A stretch of 37,123 nt of DNA from Lachnospiraceae bacterium (lineage in GTDB: Bacteria > Bacillota > Clostridia > Lachnospirales > Lachnospiraceae), in contig JAFZLB010000065.1 in assembly GCA_017551665.1 (NCBI GenBank), positions 1 through 37,123 of the forward strand. The letters are read 5' to 3'. Below are positions 1 through 7,144 of the stretch, one piece after another. The notes below the pieces were generated by a model. It was not told the origin of the DNA. It saw only the letters and a program-made list of their open reading frames with translations, and made no database searches. Numbering within the stretch: position 1 is the stretch's first letter; each line of letters opens with the position of its first letter. The position numbers and the translations under genes were made by a program.

Positions 1-26
1 AAAAACCTTTTCTTATTTTAGCGCAA

Positions 27-1826
27 TCACAGCTTCTTCGCAACGTCCTCCGCTTCCTCCAGCACCGCGGCGAATTTCTTCATAGCCTGTTCGATGGGTT
101 TTTTCGTCGTGAGATCCACGCCCGCGTGCTTCAGTGCGTCGATGGGATCACAGGAGCCGCCGAGCGAAAGGAACTCCAGATAGCGTTTCACCGCGTCCTT
201 TTTGCCGGCAAGGATGCCCTCGGAAAGCGCGACCGCGGCGGAATAGCCCGTCGCGTATTTGTACACATAAAACGGGTTATAAAAATGCGGGATGCGGGAC
301 CATTCGTGCTTCACCGCCTCGTCGATCACAAGATCCCTGCCGAAGTAATCCCTGATCAGACCAAGATACAGCTTGTTCAGTTCCGTCGCGTTCAGCGGCT
401 TTCCGGCTTCCTGCATGGCATGGGCCTTCATCTCAAACTCCGCGAACATGGTCTGACGGAAGACCGTGGCACGGAAGCCTTCGAGGTACTGGTTCAGCAG
501 GGCGATCCGCTGCTTCGGCGCTTTGGTCTTGCCAAGAAGATGCTCCACCAGCAGATTTTCGTTGACGGTGGAAGCCACCTCCGCCACAAAGATCGTGTAA
601 TCCGCGTCCTGCGGCGGCTGGTGTTTGTTGGAAAACCAGCTGTGCATGGAATGCCCCATCTCGTGAATCAGCGTGGACACGTCGTTCAGCGTGCCGTTGT
701 AGTTTAACAGAATATAGGGATTGGAATCATAGGAACCGCCGCTGTATGCGCCGCCGCGTTTGCCCTTGTTCGGATACACATCGATCCATCTGTCGCGGAA
801 GGCGCTTCTGACGGTGTCCGTGTATTCCTTGCCCAGCACCGCCGTCGCGTCCAGCACCAGCTTCTGCGCTTCTTCGTAAGAATACTTCCCGGCGGCCGCA
901 CCCGCCAGAGGCGCGTAAATGTCATAATAATGCAGATCGCGGATGCCAAGGATTTTTTTGCGCAGCTTCAGATAACGGTACATGAGCGGCATGTGTTTGC
1001 GGATGGTTTTGATCAGCCCGTCATACACGGAGGCCGGGATGTTTTCGTGGAACATGCCGGCGGCACGGCTTCCCGCAAAACCGCGCACTCTCGCGTTGGC
1101 CGCGTCCGTCTTGACCTGCGCCGCATAGGACGCGGCAAAGGTGTTCTGATGCTCCGCGTAGGTTTTGTAAAAACTGTGGAAGGCGTTTTTGCGCAGCGTC
1201 CGGTCCGTGGAACGCTGCAACAGGATAAAACCGGATTCCGTCAGTTCCCGCGATTTTCCCTTCGCGTCCTTCACGGAATCAAACACAAGATCCGCGTCCA
1301 TCAGCATGTTCGCCACTTCCCCCGGCGTCGCAAAGGCCTCTCCCATCTGCGCCAGCACGTTTTCCTGTTCCGATGTCAGCGTGTGGGGCTTTGCCCGCAG
1401 CAGCTTTTCCATGGAATAACGATACTCCGCAAGTGCCTTGTCCTTCGCGATTTTTTCAAGCTTTGCCTGCGGCAGGGAAAGAATCTCCGGCTGCACAAAA
1501 GACGTTGCCGTATCATAGGCGACATAGGCGGAATAGGTTCTGGAATACATGGACTGCGCCTTGTCCGCCCGCGTGTCCTCATCCTTGCGCTGGTGCGCGT
1601 AGGAAAAGAGATTGGAAAGCTTCCGCTCCGCCTCCGTCTTCGCCTTCATGCAGCGCGCGATCGTCTTCGCGTCCTTCAGTTTTCCCCGGAAGACCGCGAT
1701 CTTAGCCGGTTCCTTCGCAAAATCCTTCAGCGCCTTTTCAAAAGCCGCGTCGTTTTTGAAAAGTGTGGACAAATCCCAGAAATACTTTTTGTCCATCTGT
1801 TTGCGTTCTTTGAGTTTTTCTGCCAT
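27..1826 (-). CDS. pepF: Oligoendopeptidase F (M3 family zinc metallopeptidase)
   Basis: This is a cytoplasmic zinc endopeptidase that cuts short peptides and probably recycles oligopeptides. The 599-residue length fits the PepF/M3B family. The zinc-binding HEMGH motif lies near residue 388, followed by the family-typical HSWFSNKHQP stretch, and the C-terminal part (FYNPFYVYKYATGYSAA) also matches the family. The start is an ATG with a strong Shine-Dalgarno site (AGAGGAGGT) about 5 nt upstream. It lies 45 bp downstream of trpS on the same strand and is probably the last visible gene of a hydrolase-trpS-pepF unit. No terminator is visible before the window edge. The family call is firm; the exact peptide substrates are not shown by the sequence. 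Confidence 0.95.
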   Translation of the reverse strand: MAEKLKERKQMDKKYFWDLSTLFKNDAAFEKALKDFAKEPAKIAVFRGKLKDAKTIARCMKAKTEAERKLSNLFSYAHQRKDEDTRADKAQSMYSRTYSAYVAYDTATSFVQPEILSLPQAKLEKIAKDKALAEYRYSMEKLLRAKPHTLTSEQENVLAQMGEAFATPGEVANMLMDADLVFDSVKDAKGKSRELTESGFILLQRSTDRTLRKNAFHSFYKTYAEHQNTFAASYAAQVKTDAANARVRGFAGSRAAGMFHENIPASVYDGLIKTIRKHMPLMYRYLKLRKKILGIRDLHYYDIYAPLAGAAAGKYSYEEAQKLVLDATAVLGKEYTDTVRSAFRDRWIDVYPNKGKRGGAYSGGSYDSNPYILLNYNGTLNDVSTLIHEMGHSMHSWFSNKHQPPQDADYTIFVAEVASTVNENLLVEHLLGKTKAPKQRIALLNQYLEGFRATVFRQTMFAEFEMKAHAMQEAGKPLNATELNKLYLGLIRDYFGRDLVIDEAVKHEWSRIPHFYNPFYVYKYATGYSAAVALSEGILAGKKDAVKRYLEFLSLGGSCDPIDALKHAGVDLTTKKPIEQAMKKFAAVLEEAEDVAKKL

Positions 1827-1871
1827 AAATACCTCCTCTGTATTCCGGCTTTGTGTGTTGTACCGCGCCGT

Positions 1872-2876
1872 TTACCGCGGCAGTTCCAGAAGACCCACGC
1901 GTTTCCTGGCCTTGCGCAGTGTCTTCCACGACACCGCCTCTGCCTTCTGTGCGCCTTCTTTGATCTTCGTTTCCAGATACGCTTTGTCCGCGATGAGACG
2001 CGCGTATTCTTCCCGCACGGGCCGCAAGGCTTCCGCGACGCATTCCCCGACCGCCGCCTTGAAATCGCCGTAGCCCTTTCCCGCGAACTCCGCTTCGATC
2101 TCCTCGTTTGTCTTTCCCGTCAGCACGCCGTAAATCGTCATCAGGTTGTTGATGCCGTCCTTGCCCTCGCGGAAGACCACTTCCTTTTCGGAGTCCGTCA
2201 CCGCGCGCTTGAACTTGTTCATGATGACGGCCGGCTCATCCAGCAGCAGCACCGTCGCGTTTTTGTTCTCGTCCGACTTCGACATTTTTTTCGTCGGCTC
2301 CTGCAGGCTCATGACCTTCGCGCCTGCCTTGGGAATGTAGGCGTCCGGCACCTTGAAGGTCTCGCCGTAGAGATTGTTGAAGCGCACGGCCACGTCGCGC
2401 GTGAACTCCAGATGCTGCTTCTGGTCCGCGCCCACGGGCACGAGGTCCGCCTGGTACAGCAGAATGTCCGCCGCCATCAGCGCGGGATAAGTAAAGAGCC
2501 CGGCGTTGATGTTGTCCGCGTGCTGGGCAGATTTGTCCTTGAACTGCGTCATGCGGGACAGCTCTCCCATCTGCGAATAGCAGTTGAGAATCCAGGCCAG
2601 CTCCGCGTGCGTGCGCACATGCGACTGCACGAAAAGAAGGCTCCTGTCCGGATCAATGCCGCAGGCCAAGAGCAGCGCAAAGGCGGACAGCGACTGCTTT
2701 TTGAGTGTCTGCGGATCCTGACGGACCGTCAGCGAATGTAAGTCCGCGATGAAATACGCGCAGTCGTATTCCTCCTGCATAACGCCCCAGTTGCGGATGG
2801 CGCCGATATAATTGCCCAGCGTGAAAATCCCCTCGCCAGAGGGCTGAATACCGCTTAAGATACTTTTTTTCTCCAA
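1872..2876 (-). CDS. trpS: Tryptophanyl-tRNA synthetase
   Basis: This class I aminoacyl-tRNA synthetase charges tRNA-Trp. The N-terminal IQPSGEGIFTLGNYIGAI segment is the TrpRS nucleotide-binding signature, with the HIGH-equivalent residues inside it. KMSKSDENKN near residue 197 is the KMSKS loop. The length of 334 residues is normal for a bacterial TrpRS. The start codon is TTG, preceded by GGGGAG at a spacing of 7 nt; no in-frame ATG lies nearby and the TTG places the conserved N-terminus correctly. It follows the hydrolase by 36 bp and precedes pepF by 45 bp, so cotranscription is likely. No T-box leader (no GGTGGNACCGCG-like antiterminator) is present in the short upstream gap. Confidence 0.96.
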   Translation of the reverse strand: MEKKSILSGIQPSGEGIFTLGNYIGAIRNWGVMQEEYDCAYFIADLHSLTVRQDPQTLKKQSLSAFALLLACGIDPDRSLLFVQSHVRTHAELAWILNCYSQMGELSRMTQFKDKSAQHADNINAGLFTYPALMAADILLYQADLVPVGADQKQHLEFTRDVAVRFNNLYGETFKVPDAYIPKAGAKVMSLQEPTKKMSKSDENKNATVLLLDEPAVIMNKFKRAVTDSEKEVVFREGKDGINNLMTIYGVLTGKTNEEIEAEFAGKGYGDFKAAVGECVAEALRPVREEYARLIADKAYLETKIKEGAQKAEAVSWKTLRKARKRVGLLELPR

Positions 2877-2912
2877 TGTGATTCTCCCCTTATGTTCTCT
2901 TCGTTTCGAAGA

Positions 2913-3905
2913 TCAATCCTTCCTGTCATCAATGCCGAAGAAGTCAAACAACTCTTCCCAATACTCCCACAGCGGCTCGTCCGGTGCCGAATAAATCTCA
3001 TGCTTCGCGTCCGGAATGTCCACGAGGCAGGCGTTCTCCACGCGGGAAACAAACTCCATCTGTCCCCTGCGCGAAACCAAAACATCCTTCTCCGCGGAAA
3101 ATACCAGCACCTCCGCCGTGATGCGTTCACAGATCTTCGGGTCGCGCACCACGTCCGTGATTTTGAACAGCTCCCGCACCGTCTGCCAGGACGCGGCCCA
3201 GGTCTGATGCGCCTCGTCCGCGTCAATGTATTCCGCGGTATAGCGGAAGCGGCAGTCCACCCCGATGAGGGAATGCTCAAAGGACCACTTGCCGTCATAG
3301 GGCTTCATGCCGGGCGCATAGCGTGCCGCCAAAGGCGTGTGGCTTGCGGCGTTCAGCAGCGGCCGTTCCACCCTCGCCACGGGCCGCGGGTGCTTGATCT
3401 CCATCATGGGCGAGCTCAACACCGCCTTCGGAATCAGCCCCGGACGCTTCGCGAGAAAGAGTCCGCCCAGCGCGCCGCCCATGGAATGACCGTAGAGATA
3501 CAGCGGCAGTCCCGCGTCGTTTTGCGGCAGGACAACCCGGTGCACGTAGCGGTCAATATCCCTTAAAAACAGCCGGTAGTCCGGAATGTGCAGCAGATAC
3601 GGATCATCGACATGCCGGTAAGACTTGCCGTGTCCGCGCAGCTGCAGCTGTCTGACATGAAAGCCCGCCTTCAGAAAGTAATACACGACTTCGTAATACT
3701 TCGGCAGCGTCTCGATATAGCCGTGCAGCATGAGCATGATGCCGCGGGGATTCGGTTCCTCCGTATCATAGTTTTCGTACCAGATCGGAACGCCGGGCTC
3801 CGGCTCGAAAAAATCGCCCTTCCTGCGCGTTTCCAGATACGGCAGCACTTCCTCGTAAAAGCGTACCGGATATTCCTGTTCCGTGATCGGGATGTTCCGT
3901 TCCAT
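2913..3905 (-). CDS. Alpha/beta hydrolase, lysophospholipase/monoglyceride lipase-like (serine aminopeptidase S33 fold)
   Basis: This is a predicted cytoplasmic serine hydrolase of 330 residues. The nucleophile elbow GHSMGG is clear (near residue 140), the oxyanion-side segment MLMLHGYIET is present, and a C-terminal SAEKDVLVS (acid) and DAKHEIYS (His) complete a catalytic triad pattern. The layout resembles PldB/lysophospholipase L2-like proteins that act on lysophospholipids or monoacylglycerols. No signal peptide or membrane segment is seen. The ATG start has GGAAGG 3 nt upstream. It is the first gene after a divergent promoter region shared with the MATE gene. Substrate is unknown; the lipid role is inferred from family resemblance only. 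Confidence 0.85.
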   Translation of the reverse strand: MERNIPITEQEYPVRFYEEVLPYLETRRKGDFFEPEPGVPIWYENYDTEEPNPRGIMLMLHGYIETLPKYYEVVYYFLKAGFHVRQLQLRGHGKSYRHVDDPYLLHIPDYRLFLRDIDRYVHRVVLPQNDAGLPLYLYGHSMGGALGGLFLAKRPGLIPKAVLSSPMMEIKHPRPVARVERPLLNAASHTPLAARYAPGMKPYDGKWSFEHSLIGVDCRFRYTAEYIDADEAHQTWAASWQTVRELFKITDVVRDPKICERITAEVLVFSAEKDVLVSRRGQMEFVSRVENACLVDIPDAKHEIYSAPDEPLWEYWEELFDFFGIDDRKD

Positions 3906-3949
3906 GACCCTTCCTTTCCGCAGGGAAACGCCGTCGCCTGCATTTTCCT

Positions 3950-3958
3950 ATTATAACA
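3950..3958 (-). promoter_or_regulatory. Extended -10 promoter of the hydrolase-trpS-pepF unit
   Basis: On the minus strand this reads TGTTATAAT, a perfect -10 box with the extended TGn motif. There is no good -35 box at 16-18 bp. It lies about 45 bp upstream of the hydrolase ATG. The 13-nt core CTATGTTATAATA is identical to that of the promoter at 24202. Confidence 0.65.
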
Positions 3959-4018
3959 TAGATTCGCGCATTCTGTGTCGCTTTCCGCGGCGAAACGCGG
4001 GCAAGTTTTGTCGACTTG

Positions 4019-4027
4019 TGCTATGAT
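4019..4027 (+). promoter_or_regulatory. Extended -10 promoter of the MATE gene
   Basis: The plus strand reads TGCTATGAT, an extended -10 box with one mismatch to TATAAT, about 45 bp upstream of the GTG start. No convincing -35 element is visible. It is divergent from the hydrolase promoter about 60 bp away. Confidence 0.5.
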
Positions 4028-4070
4028 GGTATTCGTTGTCCTAAGACTGAATTGACGGGAATTACATTTC

Positions 4071-5561
4071 GTGCGGGAAAGAAACACAAGACAGCTCGTC
4101 CTCACCGACGGGCCGATTTTGAAAACACTGATGAAGCTCGCTGCGCCGATCATGGCGACGGCGTTTTTATCGACGGCCTATAACCTGACGGATGCGTTCT
4201 GGGTCGGCACCATCGGCGCGGAAGCCGTGGCCGGTGTCGGCACGGGCGGCATGTACCTCTGGCTCTCCGTCGGCTTCATCACGCTGGCCAGAACCGGCGG
4301 GCAGGTCTATACCGCGCAGTCCATCGGTGCCGGTGATCATGCCCGCGCCAGAGGCTACGCGCGCGCGGCCGTCCGCCTGGCGCTCATCCTCGGCCTTTGC
4401 TACGGCCTGCTCTGTTTCTTTGCCGCGCAGCCGCTGCTCTCCTTCTTCCGTCTGAGTGACGCGAAGACCTATGCCTACGCCTATGACTATCTGCGCATCA
4501 CCGGCGGACTTGTCCTCATGTCCTTCCTGTCGCAGGTACTCACGGGCCTCTTCACCGCCCAGGGAGACAGTCGCACCCCCTTCATCTGCAACGTCCTCGG
4601 CCTTGCTGTCAACATGATTCTGGACCCGCTCCTGATCACGGGTGCCGCCTTCTTCCCGCGCCTCGAAGCCGTCGGCGCGGCCCTCGCGACCGTCGCCGCA
4701 CAGGCCATCGTCCTTACCTTCATGCTACTCATGGTCTTCCGCAACAAGAGCGAGAGCAAGATTTTGTATATCGGAATGCCCCAACGTGACAATCCGCCGC
4801 GCCCGGCGGACGCATGTTTTCCGATGAGCGGCTTGTGCTCCACGGAGCCGAGACTACAGGCTCGGCGGAGTGTTTGGAGCAATAGAGCGAAGCGGAATCA
4901 TCGTCCGCCCGGGCAGGCGGATTCACTCCCTGCCCTCCCCTACACTCTGAATATCCTCCGCCTGAGCTTCCCGCACGCGATACAGACCGCCTGCTACTGC
5001 ATGTTCTCCATGGTGCTGGCGCGGATGATTTCCGCCTTCGGCTCCGAGGCGATCGCGGTGCAGAGGATCGGCGGGCAGATCGAGGCGCTGTCCTGGAATG
5101 TCGCGGACGGCTTTGCCGCGTCGCTGAACGCCTTTACGGCGCAGAATGTCGGCGCTGGAAAACCGGAGCGCTACCGCAAGGGGTACTATTACTCCGCACT
5201 GACGCTGTTTTGCTGGGGATCCCTGATCGCGCTCGCCTTCTTCTTCGGCGCACAGGGCATCGCGGGACTCTTCTTCCACGAAGAGAGCGTCATCATCATT
5301 ATGATTTCGTATCTGACGATCATCAGCATCTGCGAGCCCTTCATGTGTGTCGAGATTCTGACGGTCGGTGCGCTTTCCGCGCTGGAACGGACCAAGCTCT
5401 CCGGCCTGATCTCCATCACCCTCACCGGCGCGCGCATCCCCCTGGCCTTTTTCCTGACCTCACTCGGTCTGGGTATCCCCGCCTTCTGGTGGGCACTGAC
5501 CATCACCTCTGTGTTGAAGGGAATTGTGTTCTTTGTCACCTACCGCGTGATCAACAAATAG
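4071..5561 (+). CDS. MATE family multidrug/Na+ efflux transporter with an in-frame insertion
   Basis: This is an integral membrane exporter of the MATE (NorM/DinF-type) family, expected to expel cationic compounds using a Na+ or H+ gradient. The N-terminal PILKTLMKLAAPIMATAF and the later ILRLSFPHAIQ segment open the two homologous six-helix bundles. The protein has 496 residues, about 45 more than usual. The excess is a hydrophilic Pro/Arg-rich stretch at residues 241-284, in the cytoplasmic linker between the bundles, encoded by a palindromic element (4791-4923). The frame stays open across it, so the transporter may still work. The start is GTG with only a weak ribosome binding site; RERNTRQLVLTDGP matches the usual MATE N-terminus. 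Substrate cannot be told. Confidence 0.9.
   Translation: MRERNTRQLVLTDGPILKTLMKLAAPIMATAFLSTAYNLTDAFWVGTIGAEAVAGVGTGGMYLWLSVGFITLARTGGQVYTAQSIGAGDHARARGYARAAVRLALILGLCYGLLCFFAAQPLLSFFRLSDAKTYAYAYDYLRITGGLVLMSFLSQVLTGLFTAQGDSRTPFICNVLGLAVNMILDPLLITGAAFFPRLEAVGAALATVAAQAIVLTFMLLMVFRNKSESKILYIGMPQRDNPPRPADACFPMSGLCSTEPRLQARRSVWSNRAKRNHRPPGQADSLPALPYTLNILRLSFPHAIQTACYCMFSMVLARMISAFGSEAIAVQRIGGQIEALSWNVADGFAASLNAFTAQNVGAGKPERYRKGYYYSALTLFCWGSLIALAFFFGAQGIAGLFFHEESVIIIMISYLTIISICEPFMCVEILTVGALSALERTKLSGLISITLTGARIPLAFFLTSLGLGIPAFWWALTITSVLKGIVFFVTYRVINK
4791..4923. repeat. Palindromic repeat element inserted in frame in the MATE gene
   Basis: The ends form a 22-bp imperfect inverted repeat (4791-4812 against 4902-4923, 18 of 22 pairs). 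Nested inside are further complementary blocks: GCTCCA with TGGAGC, and GCCGAG with CTCGGC around a short loop near 4855. The element is 133 bp and translates without stops into the extra residues of the transporter. It resembles a MITE or a Rickettsia-palindromic-element-type insertion. No second copy was seen in the window. Confidence 0.7.
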
Positions 5562-5566
5562 CGAAA

Positions 5567-5612
5567 CCCGGACAGCGCAGGAAAACGCCTCTGTCCGGGC
5601 TTCTGTTGTTGT
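5567..5612. terminator. Bidirectional rho-independent terminator between convergent genes
   Basis: CCCGGACAG (5567-5575) pairs perfectly with CTGTCCGGG (5591-5599). On the plus strand it is followed by a T-rich tail (CTTCTGTTGTTGTG); on the minus strand by GGGTTTCG, which is weaker. It lies just past the MATE stop and downstream of the convergent gene that ends at 5647. Confidence 0.7.
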
Positions 5613-5646
5613 GTTCCACCACCTGTTCGTTCAGGTGTTACCTCTC

Positions 5647-6432
5647 TTACGCGGCAGCTAAGGGATTCACTGCCTGCTGTGCCTGCCGCTGCTGCATCTC
5701 GTCGCGCATCCGGTCGAGGGACATTGTCGCGTTACGTACGCCAAGATCGATGGTCTGCGGTGTATTCTGCTCCGCCCCGGCTTTTTCGCCGGCGGCTTCA
5801 ATCGCTTCGCGGCTCGTCTTCGGCTGGTCTGCGGGATTGGCCACTGCGGGCTTTTCCGTTTCTTTGCCCTGCGTATGCTGTTTCAGTTCCTCATCGATGG
5901 CTTCGCGGCTTGTCTTCGGCTGCATGGCAGGATTCGCCTCAATGGTCGCTTCCTCTTCCTTGCGCTCCGTGCGGCGCGCCTGTTCCGCCTTGATTGCGTC
6001 ACGGCTTGTGGCGGGCTGCGCACCAACTGCCGCCTTCCGGGTTTCCTCCGCCTTCTTGTCTGCCTCTTCCGTCTTCTTCTCCTCACGGCGTTCCATCACG
6101 GCTTCCACCGTATCACGGGCCTTTTTCTCCTGCTGCGCAGCCGGCTTCGTTTCCTTGCCGTTCTCCACCTTACGCACACTGCCTTCCGCGGCTTCCATTT
6201 TGCGGACACCCTCTGCGCTCAGATTCATCACGACGCCTTCCTTCGGGTCAGGCGCCGGATGTTCCCGCAAAAAAGACTGACCCGCTCTCGCCGTCTGCTC
6301 CGTCCTTTCTGCCTGTTCCGCACGCGCCGTACTTGCGGGTTTCCCCTGGGTCTCCTGCAACTTACGACTCATCGGCTGTGCAAATCGCTGTGCATAATCC
6401 TCTGCTGTCAGTCTGTTCACTTGCATATTCAT
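5647..6432 (-). CDS. Hypothetical protein with three 32-residue QPxTSRxAI repeats
   Basis: I do not recognise this 261-residue protein. It is hydrophilic, rich in Ala, Glu, Lys, Arg and Gln, and has no signal peptide, membrane helix or known motif. Three copies of Q-P-[AK]-T-S-R-[DE]-A-I start at residues 139, 171 and 203, exactly 32 residues apart, each followed by a charged stretch and ANPA-like spacer. The N-terminal part (NMQVNRLTAEDYAQRF) and C-terminal part (MSLDRMRDEMQQRQ) look like separate short helical tags. An ATG at 6432 was chosen because GAGGG lies 7 nt upstream; the frame stays open 17 codons further up without a ribosome site. It stands alone with its own strong promoter (6502-6530). 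Its protein-binding role is only a guess. Confidence 0.75.
   Translation of the reverse strand: MNMQVNRLTAEDYAQRFAQPMSRKLQETQGKPASTARAEQAERTEQTARAGQSFLREHPAPDPKEGVVMNLSAEGVRKMEAAEGSVRKVENGKETKPAAQQEKKARDTVEAVMERREEKKTEEADKKAEETRKAAVGAQPATSRDAIKAEQARRTERKEEEATIEANPAMQPKTSREAIDEELKQHTQGKETEKPAVANPADQPKTSREAIEAAGEKAGAEQNTPQTIDLGVRNATMSLDRMRDEMQQRQAQQAVNPLAAA
5731..6018 (-). repeat. Three tandem 96-bp coding repeats
   Basis: The 32-residue protein repeat is visible in DNA as three diverged 96-bp units, each starting with a CAGCC-type codon pair and the TCGCGG/GCTTGTCTTCGGCTG-like block on the plus strand (around 5810, 5905 and 5995). The units have diverged at both DNA and protein level outside the TSR-AI core, so the duplication is not recent. 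Confidence 0.7.
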
Positions 6433-6501
6433 TTGTTTACCCTCGCTTTCCCAATCCGTCACCGGCTTTGGAAAATCATACAATCGGGTTGCTATGCAAA
6501 A

Positions 6502-6530
6502 ATATTATCATTTTATGATAGTTTTGTCAA
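6502..6530 (-). promoter_or_regulatory. Sigma-70-type promoter of the repeat protein with a palindrome in its spacer
   Basis: On the minus strand TTGACA (6525-6530) is separated by 17 bp from TAATAT (6502-6507). A perfect 15-bp palindrome TATCAT-AAA-ATGATA (6506-6520) fills most of the spacer and touches the -10 box, as a repressor operator would. Confidence 0.75.
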
Positions 6531-6564
6531 GCATTTTCCGCCTGTTTTGCAAAACGAATTATCG

Positions 6565-7086
6565 TTATTTTAGAATCGTTTTTCCGTCCAAAACGGCGGA
6601 GAGAAGCGTCCCGTCCGACGCGTAGACCAGCTTCAAAGAAAAGAAGGGGACATCTTCTTCCATCAGGCGAAAGAAAATCCTGTCCCCTTCCCATAGATTC
6701 AGATTCATAACATCCGCTACCGGCACCCATTCCAGCTTTCCCTCGTCACATTCCGGCAGCGTTTCCGGGATTCCGCCATTGACTTCCTCGGTCGTGTATA
6801 AATACATGTATTCCGTCAAACCGCTTTCTGACGCGCTTTCCGGCTCATTATCATTTTTCAAAACGAACGTTACGATTCCATGGAACCGCCAGCCGTCCAG
6901 CGTCCACCCTGTTTCCTCTTTCACCTCCCGCAGCAGACACTCCTCCGGCGATTCCCCCGGCAAAAAGTGTCCGCCCACCCCGATCCACTTATCTTTATTC
7001 ACATCTCTATCTTTCGATATCCGATGTAACATTAAATACTTATCGTTATTACGAATATAACACAAGGTACTTAATTCCGTTTTCAT
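6565..7086 (-). CDS. Nudix hydrolase (MutT/8-oxo-dGTPase-like)
   Basis: This predicted nucleoside di/triphosphate pyrophosphohydrolase has 173 residues. The Nudix box GX5EX7REUXEEXGU is complete at residues 39-61 (GHFLPGESPEECLLREVKEE, then TGW), with the metal-binding glutamates present. An N-terminal LCYIRNNDKYLMLHR strand and a Trp-rich C-terminal half resemble clostridial 8-oxo-dGTP diphosphatase-like proteins. The ATG has GAGGAT 5 nt upstream. It lies 58 bp after the HAAS-DUF4097 gene on the same strand and may be the last gene of the padR-led unit, although its role there is unclear. Substrate is not determined by sequence. Confidence 0.88.
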   Translation of the reverse strand: MKTELSTLCYIRNNDKYLMLHRISKDRDVNKDKWIGVGGHFLPGESPEECLLREVKEETGWTLDGWRFHGIVTFVLKNDNEPESASESGLTEYMYLYTTEEVNGGIPETLPECDEGKLEWVPVADVMNLNLWEGDRIFFRLMEEDVPFFSLKLVYASDGTLLSAVLDGKTILK

Positions 7087-7144
7087 ACACTATCCTCTTC
7101 ACGATATCTATTCCATGCCTTCACGACTTCTATCCGCCGTGATT

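Noticed and set aside
930-2741. 603-codon open frame on the plus strand
   Set aside because: It is antisense to pepF and trpS and crosses the gap between them; composition is that of a shadow frame.
6544-6555. GTTTTGCAAAAC palindrome after the Nudix gene as terminator
   Set aside because: It is a 12-bp dyad with no loop and no T-tract, so it cannot form a normal terminator hairpin.
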